A stretch of 64,000 nucleotides of DNA from Aeromonas veronii bv. veronii (GTDB lineage Bacteria > Pseudomonadota > Gammaproteobacteria > Enterobacterales > Aeromonadaceae): contig NZ_CDDK01000004.1 in NCBI RefSeq assembly GCF_000820225.1, forward strand, positions 95,824 through 159,823. The letters are read 5' to 3'. The position numbers were made by a program, and so were the translations under genes. Of the stretch, positions 18,062 to 25,451 are shown one piece after another (positions within the stretch are counted from its first letter, which is position 1; every line of letters starts with the position of its first letter). The notes below the pieces were generated by a model. That model did not search any database. It worked only from the letters and a program-made list of their open reading frames with translations, and was not told the origin of the DNA.

Positions 18062-18240
18062 TTGTCATACTCCGCAACGTTGTAACGAATCTGGTTGTCA
18101 GGGGCGCGGCGCCACACCAGGCCCTCTGGCCACTCTCCTTTCAGGCGGCGCCCTTCGGCTGCCTTCTCTGACATGCCGGTTAGGGCAGCGAAAAGCTTTG
18201 GCCTTACCCACTTGGCACAGGGGTAGACAAATTGCTGCAT
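18034..18240 (-). CDS. Probable excisionase (Xis-like)
   Basis: This small protein of 68 residues, basic at its core, lies immediately upstream of and overlaps int, the standard place for xis. The segment KWVRPKLFAALTGMSEKAAEGRRLKGEWPEG has the winged-helix look of phage excisionases that bend attachment-site DNA and steer integrase towards excision. It overlaps the preceding gene by 37 bases, so translation is probably coupled across all three genes. Confidence 0.8.
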   Translation of the reverse strand: MQQFVYPCAKWVRPKLFAALTGMSEKAAEGRRLKGEWPEGLVWRRAPDNQIRYNVAEYDKWVESSMMI

Positions 18241-18611
18241 GGTTTGGTCCTCGCGGTTAAAAGAGACTCGAGCCGGTGACGCCCGAGCTGGTTGTAGTAA
18301 AAGGTTTGAACTTGCTTACGGGAGTTGGCAGCCTGGTCAAGGCGGTATTCCCCCAGTTCGGTGGTTTTCAGGTTGTGCTGGTTGGCCAGCCTGCCGATGG
18401 CTTGGGCACTCACCCCCAGCTCCTTACCCAGATCGGTTGCACTCCAGAGTTGGCCTGTTACCCGCGGCGCTTCGATAGGCAGGTCGAAGTGCGCCAGGAT
18501 GCGGCCGATCTCGGCGAGCTTGGCCGATTGGGAAAGGGTTGGGGAGAGTACGGTATTAACCAGATCGTCCAGCAGTTGGCTGCTCTGGTCGATGAGTTGT
18601 AGTTGTTGCAT
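18204..18611 (-). CDS. Phage protein with helix-turn-helix-like segment, unknown function
   Basis: This 135-residue product contains a helix-turn-helix-like stretch at about 58-83 (SATDLGKELGVSAQAIGRLA) followed by a basic C-terminus, suggesting DNA binding. ATG at 18611 is chosen because AGGAGG lies 8 bases upstream; the in-frame extension to 18647 lacks support. Its place directly before xis and int suggests a role in lysogeny control or recombination, but no family is recognised. Confidence 0.7.
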   Translation of the reverse strand: MQQLQLIDQSSQLLDDLVNTVLSPTLSQSAKLAEIGRILAHFDLPIEAPRVTGQLWSATDLGKELGVSAQAIGRLANQHNLKTTELGEYRLDQAANSRKQVQTFYYNQLGRHRLESLLTARTKPCSNLSTPVPSG

Positions 18612-18679
18612 GGCGTGGCCCTCCTGTCCTTGAGGATGGGGCGCCAATTGGGTTGAAGGAAGGGCCGCTATTTGTCCGT

Positions 18680-19429
18680 TTAAATTTCCATGGCAAGTTG
18701 GATGGACACTCGGTCAAATTCAGGGTCATATACCAGCCTAGATGCTGAGTTCACAGCCTCGATTCTCTCCACAAGGATCGCAGCTCTGGTCTCTTTACTC
18801 TGTGGTTGATACGTCCCTTTCCATGCGCTATCTAGGCCGATATTCCGCGCCACATTGGTGCTGTCTGCGCTTGAAAAAGGAAGATGCTTAAATACCGCCT
18901 GGTTAAGGCCGCGAAGCATATGAAGCTTTGCCATTGGATACCCGTTTGCATCAACAACATGACGGATCACATCCTTGAGGCGCTGAACGCATTTCTTTGG
19001 GTACTTGATGTCGTACTCGCCGCAGCTCCCAATAGCTACTCGTGGATAATGTCTGCACAGCCTGATAAATCTGTCGTCACTTTCGTTCATGTGCCATACC
19101 GGGACACCAACAACCTTTCCATGTGGCCACGCGGCCAGCAACTCATCATTACCCTTTTCTCCGCCATCAATAACATCCGGGATGATGGCGAAATCAAAGC
19201 GCGGGTGATGGCGCCACTTCTCAACAAACTCATAGTAACCAGCCCAATCTATTGGTCGGCCAGTTTTCCAGAATGTGAACGCGCCATTATCTAGTGCAAA
19301 CGACTGTGTTATTTCGGAGGCCAGAGCCAACTGGCCATGGTTAGCGTAACTGATAAATGCGTGACGCCCTTTCCATGCCTTTATTGCGCATGTATCAGGA
19401 GTTATTGGCCCTCCATGATAGTGGATCAT
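18680..19429 (-). CDS. TGT/DpdA-like phage protein (predicted base-exchange fold)
   Basis: The 249-residue protein has features of the tRNA-guanine transglycosylase superfamily, which includes the DpdA enzymes that insert 7-deazaguanines into DNA. SFALDNGAF (D47) corresponds to the DSGGF catalytic-Asp motif, VAIGSCGEY to the glycine-rich substrate loop, and SSADSTNVARN (D189) to the Asp-containing motif near the TGT nucleophile. A related small protein recurs in many phages as a hypothetical. No preQ0 synthesis genes are visible, so a host-supplied base would be required. The fold assignment is my inference from motif order; biochemical activity is unproven. Confidence 0.6.
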   Translation of the reverse strand: MIHYHGGPITPDTCAIKAWKGRHAFISYANHGQLALASEITQSFALDNGAFTFWKTGRPIDWAGYYEFVEKWRHHPRFDFAIIPDVIDGGEKGNDELLAAWPHGKVVGVPVWHMNESDDRFIRLCRHYPRVAIGSCGEYDIKYPKKCVQRLKDVIRHVVDANGYPMAKLHMLRGLNQAVFKHLPFSSADSTNVARNIGLDSAWKGTYQPQSKETRAAILVERIEAVNSASRLVYDPEFDRVSIQLAMEI

Positions 19430-19440
19430 TACCCCTCCAG

Positions 19441-19629
19441 TTAACTATCCATAACCTGCTGCTTCGGTTCGATTGTTACCACCCCAAGATCGCACTCGAA
19501 CTGGATGGGCTGGCCGTGGTCTGCCGCGACCCAGCACATCACCCGACTCATGCAGCCGAGAGCCTCCTCGGTACCGAGCTCCGCCATAGCGGCGGCGATC
19601 TGCTCGGCGAACTCCTTGTTGTCAGCCAT
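19441..19629 (-). CDS. Small phage protein, unknown
   Basis: This 62-residue acidic protein (MADNKEFAEQIAAAMAELG start) has two cysteines in a GCMSRVMC segment. ATG at 19629 is preceded by GGGAGG and overlaps the upstream stop as TAATG, implying translational coupling. No family recognised. Confidence 0.7.
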   Translation of the reverse strand: MADNKEFAEQIAAAMAELGTEEALGCMSRVMCWVAADHGQPIQFECDLGVVTIEPKQQVMDS

Positions 19630-19886
19630 TAGCTACCCTCCCACTCCGGCAACTTGTCGAACTGGTCTTGGGTTAGCATCACGGTTTCAACCTGGTGCGG
19701 CCCGTCGATGTTCTCGAGTACGCCATCCCGCTCATCAGCCGGCACGATAAAGCTGGCGCCATCGAACTTGATGCAGGCGAACTCCAGTTGCTTGAAGTCC
19801 TCACACTTCGGCGCGTGGGTGCTTGGCTGGAAGCGCCCGCCATGCATTTCGGATAGGTCGCGCGCCATTGTCTGGCAGTTGCACAT
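19629..19886 (-). CDS. Small phage protein with Cys-rich N-terminus, unknown
   Basis: An 85-residue protein beginning MCNCQTMARDLSEMHGG, with a third cysteine in HAPKCEDF that could complete a metal site, and an acidic C-terminal half (VMLTQDQFDKLPEWEG). I recall similar small proteins in other phages, with no known function. ATG at 19886 follows GGGGTGAG; a GTG two codons earlier overlaps the stop of the preceding micro-ORF and is an alternative. It is coupled to the next gene through TAATG. Confidence 0.7.
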   Translation of the reverse strand: MCNCQTMARDLSEMHGGRFQPSTHAPKCEDFKQLEFACIKFDGASFIVPADERDGVLENIDGPHQVETVMLTQDQFDKLPEWEGS

Positions 19887-19888
19887 AC

Positions 19889-19978
19889 TCACCCCTTCAC
19901 AAACAGGTCGGCCGCCACGATGACGGCCAGAATGTTAATGGCCAGGATTGCGATCCCGGCCGCCTTTTGTTTGGTCAT
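19889..19978 (-). CDS. 29-residue single-span membrane peptide
   Basis: A micro-gene encodes MTKQKAAGIAILAINILAVI-like sequence followed by VAADLFVKG: a lysine-rich start, one hydrophobic helix of about 18 residues, and a short polar end. AGGAGC lies about 6 bases before the ATG, and the stop overlaps the GTG of the next gene (GTGA), which supports real translation. Function unknown; a small membrane effector is possible. Confidence 0.6.
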   Translation of the reverse strand: MTKQKAAGIAILAINILAVIVAADLFVKG

Positions 19979-19986
19979 TACAGCTC

Positions 19987-20583
19987 CTATGGGCAGCAGC
20001 TCGGCGAGCCGCCGCAGTAGTGGCTATTCGGGTCGAACTCGGCAACGTCGCAGTAGATGGGGGTAAGTCGTTCGCAGCAGATGCACTTGCCAACCCAACC
20101 TTCGCCATATTGAAACTGGATATACCAGCCATCCTTTAGCTGTGCGATCCGGGCTTTTCTGCATGCCTCTTTGGCTGCCTTGACCCGCTCCTGCATGGCG
20201 TACAGTTTGGCGTGCTTGATGATCCAGATCCCGGTCATCTTGGCCTTTAACAGCGGATAGCCGCAGTGCGTGCCTTCTGAGTCGGTCTCTTCGCCAAAAG
20301 CCCAGATCAGGACTTCTCGCGCGACATAAAGGACAGAGTGCCAGTCTTCACCTTCACCCCAGTAGTCAAGCCCGCCGCCGATGCTGGGCATGTGGTTCAC
20401 GCGAACCCGCACTTGCCGGTTCTCGCGTTCCTGCTTGCTGGTTAGCGGGGCATTGTCGAGATTGTTGTGGCGATAGTGTGGCCGGTACAGCTCCAGCTCC
20501 TTATCAATCCAGACTTCGCCGATCAGGTTGCCAAGGATGGCGTGGAGCTTCTTGCTCAGCTTCTTCTCGATACGTGGTTTCAT
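19987..20583 (-). CDS. Phage protein with cysteine-rich C-terminus, unknown
   Basis: This 198-residue protein has a basic N-terminus (KPRIEKKLSKKLHAILGNLIGE) and a Cys/His-rich end (CICCERL, then YC, HYCGGSPSCC) that could bind zinc. ATG at 20583 follows a gene ending at 20588, with tight operon packing. No family recognised; a DNA- or protein-binding accessory factor is possible. Confidence 0.65.
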   Translation of the reverse strand: MKPRIEKKLSKKLHAILGNLIGEVWIDKELELYRPHYRHNNLDNAPLTSKQERENRQVRVRVNHMPSIGGGLDYWGEGEDWHSVLYVAREVLIWAFGEETDSEGTHCGYPLLKAKMTGIWIIKHAKLYAMQERVKAAKEACRKARIAQLKDGWYIQFQYGEGWVGKCICCERLTPIYCDVAEFDPNSHYCGGSPSCCP

Positions 20584-20587
20584 GTGG

Positions 20588-20800
20588 CTATTTCACATCC
20601 TTCATGCTGATCGAGATCCCGACGTAGGGGCACTGGGCGCGGTACACATCGCGGCCGTGCTCGCGCTCGATGCTCTTGCAGCGAAAGCCTGTGCGGGACT
20701 CGGTGGAAATAGGAAGGCCAGCTGGTTGGCTGGCCTGTAGTTTGGCTATCTGGTGCAGGGCGCGCTCGAGAGCCGCCTGCTTGTTGGGGTCAGTCAGCAT
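20588..20800 (-). CDS. Small phage protein, unknown
   Basis: About 70 residues. The N-terminal half is helical (LTDPNKQAALERALHQIAKLQ) and the C-terminal half contains two cysteines and a beta-rich end. ATG at 20800 lies behind a GGGGGTGG stretch; GTG at 20806 is possible. The 5' end overlaps the upstream gene by 7 bases. Confidence 0.6.
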   Translation of the reverse strand: MLTDPNKQAALERALHQIAKLQASQPAGLPISTESRTGFRCKSIEREHGRDVYRAQCPYVGISISMKDVK

Positions 20801-21012
20801 CGCCACCCCCGATAACCGATAAAGCCGGGCTCCATGACGCGCCGGAACGGCAGCACCGGGAGGTGGGCTATCAGGGTCTTGAGCTGGGGGTTATCTGGCT
20901 GGCTGTCGATGGTGACTTTGGCGCCTGGGTTGATGCGGAGATATCTCTCCCGTGCGTCGGTGGCTTCTTCCCGGGTCAGGCCTGGCTGGATGATGGGGGC
21001 TCGGTAGCGCAC
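20794..21012 (-). CDS. Small phage protein, unknown
   Basis: 72 residues from GTG 21012, which has an excellent AGGAGGTGAG ribosome site. The middle reads LTREEATDARERYLRINPGAKVTI, suggesting an alpha/beta mini-domain. It overlaps the upstream DUF3850 gene by 37 bases. No family recognised. Confidence 0.65.
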   Translation of the reverse strand: MRYRAPIIQPGLTREEATDARERYLRINPGAKVTIDSQPDNPQLKTLIAHLPVLPFRRVMEPGFIGYRGWRC

Positions 21013-21869
21013 GGCTCACCTCCTGATGGTATTGCTGCGGCAGGCAATGTCAGGGCCTCGGCAAGCAGGATGTATTCACCCTCGTCGTCTTGCTCCATTT
21101 CTGCGCCGCAGTCCTGACCGAAGGAATCGCAGTGCCCGCCAAGGGTGTAGCGCTGGAGGGATGCAATGTCAGACATCAGCACCAGCGCGTCAGCCGGATT
21201 CTGCTCCTGCATCATGGCGAACAGCTCTTCGCAATCGCCTGTCAGGGCGGCCTTGATATGGGCTGCAAAAATCTTGTGCCCCTCGGAAATCTGCTGGCTC
21301 GGCGCGCACTCGATAGCATCCTCCACATAGGGGAGTGCGAGCTTGAGTGTATCCAGCGCCCCCTTGAGTCGGCTCTGAAGCTGGTCGTGCTGCCCCTGCA
21401 GCTCGCGGTAGTCGGCTGCGACCGGTGAGGTGGTGGCATCAGTCCACTCGGTGTCTTGTCGGTCTGGCAGTTTGCCAGCCAGAGCCATTTCAACTCGCTC
21501 AAGGAAGGCATCAACAACCGGCAGATCGTCGATTGCCACCCCGATCGCCGGCACTATTTGGGTTACCTCCCGCAGCAGCTCCGCCATTACCCCGCACTGG
21601 CGGGTGGCGTCTGCAAGCTGCTCGGCCAGCTCCTGCTCGCGCTTGTTTGCCAGCCCCAGCACCACATATCCCGGCTTCTGCTCGAAGTCGGTGATGTAGC
21701 TGACGGTTCGCTCGGCCGTCTGGCTGGTGAACCCTTCATCCCACTCCCAGAGCAGCAAGGTATCCCCCACTTGGAAGTTGCGATCGGCGTTGTTGCGGAT
21801 CTCGAAGGTCTTATCGCCGGAGACGACGGCGGCGAAGTATTCCGGCTTAATCTTGAGTTCGTGAATCAC
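20976..21869 (-). CDS. Protein with N-terminal DUF3850 (ASCH/PUA-like) domain
   Basis: This 297-residue protein's first 80 residues (IHELKIKPEYFAAVVSGDKTFEIR, GDTLLLWEW, GYVVLGL) match the DUF3850 family, a PUA/ASCH-like fold proposed to bind RNA or modified nucleic acid. The rest is helical and acidic, with coiled-coil character and a low-complexity end. GTG at 21869 is preferred because GGAG precedes it and it overlaps the previous stop as GTGA. Function in the phage is unknown; a link with RNA or modified-base recognition is only inference. Confidence 0.75.
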   Translation of the reverse strand: MIHELKIKPEYFAAVVSGDKTFEIRNNADRNFQVGDTLLLWEWDEGFTSQTAERTVSYITDFEQKPGYVVLGLANKREQELAEQLADATRQCGVMAELLREVTQIVPAIGVAIDDLPVVDAFLERVEMALAGKLPDRQDTEWTDATTSPVAADYRELQGQHDQLQSRLKGALDTLKLALPYVEDAIECAPSQQISEGHKIFAAHIKAALTGDCEELFAMMQEQNPADALVLMSDIASLQRYTLGGHCDSFGQDCGAEMEQDDEGEYILLAEALTLPAAAIPSGGEPCATEPPSSSQA

Positions 21870-22498
21870 GATTGCTCTCCTTCCACAAATTCGAGTGCGG
21901 CGGCCACTTCCGGCAGCAGCTTGTCCCAGCTGGCGATATCGCCGTTCTTGTGCCAACCAGCTACGCCTTCACTGCTGTTCATCACGCCCTGCACCGCATA
22001 CAGCGCATCGAGCAGCACATCCCGCTGCTTGGTCATGGCGGCCAGCTTCTCTGCCGGGGTGAGCCCATGCTTGCGCTGCATGGTGATGGTGAAGGGGCCG
22101 GTTTCAGGGTGGTTACCGCTCATCTCAAGGTAGTTAGTGGCGCCACTGGCCTTGAACTGGCCAGCGAACGAGGCGGCCAGCAGTTGCACCGCGACGCCTG
22201 AGATGCTGAGGTTAATACCGTCATTGGCGTCAAACTGGCTGATGAAGGCTTGCTTGGCCACGAACTCTGCCAGTGTCACGCCCTCCAGATCCTCGGTGGC
22301 GTAGCCGTCCAGCAGGTTGTAACAAGCAACCAGGCGCCCAGCGAAAGCGACCAATTCAGGGGAGTCATCTGTCTGCCCCTCCATCCTGACCACCACCTCT
22401 GCAATCGCGCCGTGCCCATCCACGTCAATGGTAGCGTTGCAGTCGTTGAGGTCATGACGCTGGTCCAGTCGCAGCACTGCGTTCTTGAAGTGAGTCAT
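21866..22498 (-). CDS. Phage protein, unknown
   Basis: A 210-residue acidic protein beginning MTHFKNAVLRLDQRHDLND. The middle has LAEFVAKQAFISQFDANDG and a coiled segment around LTPAEKLAAMTKQRDVLLDAL. It is locked into the operon by four-base ATGA overlaps at its 5' end and GTGA at its 3' end. No recognised domain; its position in the recombination operon suggests an accessory DNA-metabolism role. Confidence 0.7.
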   Translation of the reverse strand: MTHFKNAVLRLDQRHDLNDCNATIDVDGHGAIAEVVVRMEGQTDDSPELVAFAGRLVACYNLLDGYATEDLEGVTLAEFVAKQAFISQFDANDGINLSISGVAVQLLAASFAGQFKASGATNYLEMSGNHPETGPFTITMQRKHGLTPAEKLAAMTKQRDVLLDALYAVQGVMNSSEGVAGWHKNGDIASWDKLLPEVAAALEFVEGEQS

Positions 22499-23010
22499 GC
22501 TGCCTTCTCCTGCCCAAGGCTTTGCTCAGCCGCATGGAACTCGCTACCCAAGATCTCGGTCATCATCGGCCCGACCTTGGCTCCGGTGCGCAGGTAAATC
22601 GCGCCGTCATGGGCAAACAAGGTGAAGCCACCGCCAAACAGCAGCTCACCCCAGTTCAGTCCCATGGACTCGTAAAGTGGATTGGCCTCCACCGATTCGG
22701 GGAACATGTCCCAGTAGCGATCTTGCAACTCCTTTTGCTCCTTGGCTTTGCCCTTTACCTTCCCGCGCCGCGGGGCTGACAGGTAGTGCTGGTCAGGCTT
22801 GGTCCAGAGATCTTTGTCTTCGCGCTGGGAGTAGTTGTTCAGCACCAGATTGGCGCACTTGAACTGGTGAACATCACTGCTGAACTTCGGTTTGCCATCA
22901 AACTCCTTGCCAAGAGCGTTGGCTTTCTCAATCAGGACACTCTTTGCAGTCTCAAAGTCGGCGTGAGCGGCCAGCACTTTGGCATCAGTGGTCTTGTAGA
23001 AACTGGTCAT
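22495..23010 (-). CDS. Phage protein, unknown
   Basis: 171 residues, helical N-terminus and a central basic patch (APRRGKVKGKAKEQKEL). It begins in an ATGA overlap with the rdgC stop and ends in an ATGA overlap with the next gene, implying coupled translation. No family recognised. Confidence 0.7.
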   Translation of the reverse strand: MTSFYKTTDAKVLAAHADFETAKSVLIEKANALGKEFDGKPKFSSDVHQFKCANLVLNNYSQREDKDLWTKPDQHYLSAPRRGKVKGKAKEQKELQDRYWDMFPESVEANPLYESMGLNWGELLFGGGFTLFAHDGAIYLRTGAKVGPMMTEILGSEFHAAEQSLGQEKAA

Positions 23011-23918
23011 AGCGGAGCCTCCTCACCACCCAAGGCGGCAAACAGTGCGGGTATAAACTGGGACAGCTCGCCGGTCACCAGTGCAAAGTCGGCGTCCAGA
23101 CGGGCAGCCGGATCCTCGCTGGTGATATCGTCGTTCTGCTCGCGCAGCTCCTCGCTGAACTTGAGGCGCTTGATGGAGAGGTCATCGCCCAGCACGAAGC
23201 TGATGCTTTCACCCCAGCAGAGGGCCAGCTTGGTGACCAGCTTGTCGTTGGCGAGGTGGTTTTTCACCTCGTCGGTCATCAAATCCTGCTGCTTGAAGCG
23301 GGCGATCCCGCCGTGTTCCATGGCGCTGCGCAGCTCGGATTCATCTTCCAGGGTGAAGGATGCCGGAAGGTTGCCCTCTTGCAGCCACTCGGTCATGGTG
23401 ATTTCTGGCGGGTTCTTGAGTGCCACCGGCACCACCGGCAGGCTGCCGATGGACTTGCGCAGCAGGGCCAGCACGTCATCGGCCTTCTTGGCGGATGGCG
23501 CATCGACCATCAGCAGGCCGTCGGCCGGGTTGATCCACGCGTAAGTGTTGGATGTGCGACTGAATGCCCGGGGCAGCAGGGTGTGCAGCAGCTCCTCTTT
23601 CAGCGCCTCTTTCTCTTTCTTCTTGAGGGGGCGACCCTGCTCGAACTCGATCGCCTCTACCTTCTCGGCCAGCTGCTCTTTTACAACGGTAGATGGCAGC
23701 ATTTTCTCCTCCTTGCGGGCGCAGATAAGGATTTGGCCGTTGGCGGAGTGGGTTAGGGTGCTGCCGAATTTGCCGAGCGGGCGAGTCCAGCCGAAGCGGG
23801 ACATGTCCTGGCTGCCGCAGGGGGTGAAGGCGCAGGCTTCCAGTTGGGTTTCCAGTTGCTCAACGGTCAGGTCGAACGGGCGGGTAAAGCGGTACACTTG
23901 CAGGTTTTTAAACCACAT
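23007..23918 (-). CDS. rdgC: Recombination-associated protein RdgC
   Basis: RdgC is a ring-forming, sequence-independent DNA-binding protein that modulates RecA loading. The 303-residue product equals the E. coli length and shares AFTPCGSQDM, ANGQILICARKEEK, LLPRAFSR, LLRKSIGSLPVVP and the DDxSIKRLKF segment. ATG at 23918 follows an AAGGACC ribosome site. Within the phage it sits between an adenine methyltransferase and unknown genes, downstream of RecE/RecT, so it probably joins a phage recombination module and may limit host RecA action. Confidence 0.95.
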   Translation of the reverse strand: MWFKNLQVYRFTRPFDLTVEQLETQLEACAFTPCGSQDMSRFGWTRPLGKFGSTLTHSANGQILICARKEEKMLPSTVVKEQLAEKVEAIEFEQGRPLKKKEKEALKEELLHTLLPRAFSRTSNTYAWINPADGLLMVDAPSAKKADDVLALLRKSIGSLPVVPVALKNPPEITMTEWLQEGNLPASFTLEDESELRSAMEHGGIARFKQQDLMTDEVKNHLANDKLVTKLALCWGESISFVLGDDLSIKRLKFSEELREQNDDITSEDPAARLDADFALVTGELSQFIPALFAALGGEEAPL

Positions 23919-23940
23919 GGTCAGAGGTCCTTTTGGTCGG

Positions 23941-24117
23941 TTAGTTGCGGGCTTTCGCCTGCAAGTCGTGGAGTTTCTTGGCGGCTGCTTCGGCTTGTGA
24001 CCGGTTGCAGATGGCCCCGCCTGGCAGTACAAACTTGCCGCGCAGCTTGGGGTGGGGCATGACGACGCCCAACCCGATGACTACCGCGCCGCAGTAGGGG
24101 TTATCTGTGTCTTTCAT
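23941..24117 (-). CDS. Small phage protein, unknown
   Basis: 58 residues from ATG 24117, behind GAGGACCCCC. It includes a hydrophobic CGAVVIGLGVVMP stretch and a basic helical end (SQAEAAAKKLHDLQAKAR). Upstream frame extension to 24210 is Pro/Ser-rich and lacks a ribosome site. Unknown function. Confidence 0.6.
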   Translation of the reverse strand: MKDTDNPYCGAVVIGLGVVMPHPKLRGKFVLPGGAICNRSQAEAAAKKLHDLQAKARN

Positions 24118-24175
24118 GGGGGTCCTCGACTTATCCACCGTTTCTGTGTGGCTGGCGGTGGATGGTTTGGGGGTA

Positions 24176-24754
24176 TCAGGCTGCAGCGCTGACGGGCTCT
24201 GCTCCGGCAAGCAGCAGGGTTAGCTTGCTGACATCGCGTATCCGGCACTCGCCGCGCCAGTTTGGTGCGAAGATGAGGAGCATGGAGCCCTTGGGGTTGC
24301 CCTTCATCTCTTCGCCGGTTGCCTTGTTAATAAAGCTCACCCGTCCATTGCGCCACTTTCCGTTCTCGTCGTGGTAGCCGGTGATGTGGCGCACCTCGCT
24401 GGCGCGCTCGCCGGGATACCATTCGGTGCTGGTGTCCTGCGGCACCAGCATGACGGTTCCGATGCCGCGGCCCTGCTGCTCGATGGCCTTTTCCACCCAG
24501 GGCCCGATATCGGAGTAGGGCGGGTTGAGCCATGCCCACGGCGAGCGCACCGACGGGCTGATAAAGTCGCCCCAGTCCACGCTCAGGGCGTCGATATCCG
24601 GCGTCAGGTACTTCTGGCAGAGCGCCGTTTCCGGCAGGGCGGCGGCATCGAGGACAAAGTTGAACTCCAGATCCAGCGCTCTGAACAGATAGAGCGGGGT
24701 CTGTGTCATGTCGCGGGTGGCTTCTGGAGTGGTGGAGCCGCGGTAGTCAGCCAT
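24176..24754 (-). CDS. Phage DNA N-6-adenine methyltransferase (Dam family)
   Basis: The 192-residue protein matches the phage Dam-type family (PF05869 type). The catalytic NPPY motif is at residues 77-80 in WAWLNPPYSDIGPW, and the cofactor region includes FVLDAAALPETALCQKY. Such enzymes methylate adenine in phage DNA and protect against restriction or alter regulation; target specificity cannot be read here. ATG at 24754 has AAGGAGG 7 bases upstream and overlaps the previous gene's end by 8 bases. Confidence 0.9.
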   Translation of the reverse strand: MADYRGSTTPEATRDMTQTPLYLFRALDLEFNFVLDAAALPETALCQKYLTPDIDALSVDWGDFISPSVRSPWAWLNPPYSDIGPWVEKAIEQQGRGIGTVMLVPQDTSTEWYPGERASEVRHITGYHDENGKWRNGRVSFINKATGEEMKGNPKGSMLLIFAPNWRGECRIRDVSKLTLLLAGAEPVSAAA

Positions 24755-25451
24755 TGGCAGCCTCCTTTCTGGCTTTGCTGTATCTGGCCGCGTCCTCGCA
24801 GTCGTCAATGTGGCTGGCTCCATACTTCTCTCTGGCCGCCTCGGCGCAGGTGTATGCCTCGTATGGGTTAAGACCCCAGGTGACCTTCCCGCAGTCAGGG
24901 CAGTTGCCGCGGTGGCGGCCGGTTGTCGGTCGCTCGCGGCGGCGCTTTGGCATACGGATCCCGGCAACGGTGATCATTCGGCGCTCGTTGACGTTGCGCG
25001 CTTGGAATGTGCGGCGGCTGATGGACTTCACGTACTCAAGCGGGTAAAAGGCTACCTCATCGTTCCACAGAGCATGCCGTACCTCCTCTGCGGTCAGGAT
25101 CAGCGCATCAGACAGGCAGACTGTCGAACCCTTCTGGGCCTTCCAGTAGACATCGTTCCCGTCGAAATCACCGATGCAGCAGTGGATCACGTACTGATCA
25201 CAACCTTCTTTCAGGCCTGCCATGCTGTCATCAAGATACTGGTGATCCACCCGCACGGTAGCGAGCTCATCGACCAGCGCTTTACTGAGCGGAACATCGG
25301 TGTAGCGGTCGTTGAAGTGGCTCTGGGCCTCCTCCAGCGTGTAGACGTGGGCTTTGTCCAAGTTTGAGGTGTAGCCATTGCCATTTAGCGCCCAGAACAT
25401 GCAGGTGCTGCCTACATTGGTTCTGGTGTCGCGCAGATAGAAGCCTGTCAT
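24747..25451 (-). CDS. Phage protein with C-terminal zinc-ribbon-like motif
   Basis: The 234-residue protein begins MTGFYLRDTRTNVGSTCMFW. Its C-terminal 55 residues carry CPDC and two later cysteines (YTC and DDC), consistent with a small zinc-binding module. ATG at 25451 has AAGGAGG 5 bases upstream and overlaps the upstream stop by four bases (ATGA). I recall the N-terminal part in other phage hypotheticals; no function is known. Confidence 0.7.
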   Translation of the reverse strand: MTGFYLRDTRTNVGSTCMFWALNGNGYTSNLDKAHVYTLEEAQSHFNDRYTDVPLSKALVDELATVRVDHQYLDDSMAGLKEGCDQYVIHCCIGDFDGNDVYWKAQKGSTVCLSDALILTAEEVRHALWNDEVAFYPLEYVKSISRRTFQARNVNERRMITVAGIRMPKRRRERPTTGRHRGNCPDCGKVTWGLNPYEAYTCAEAAREKYGASHIDDCEDAARYSKARKEAANG

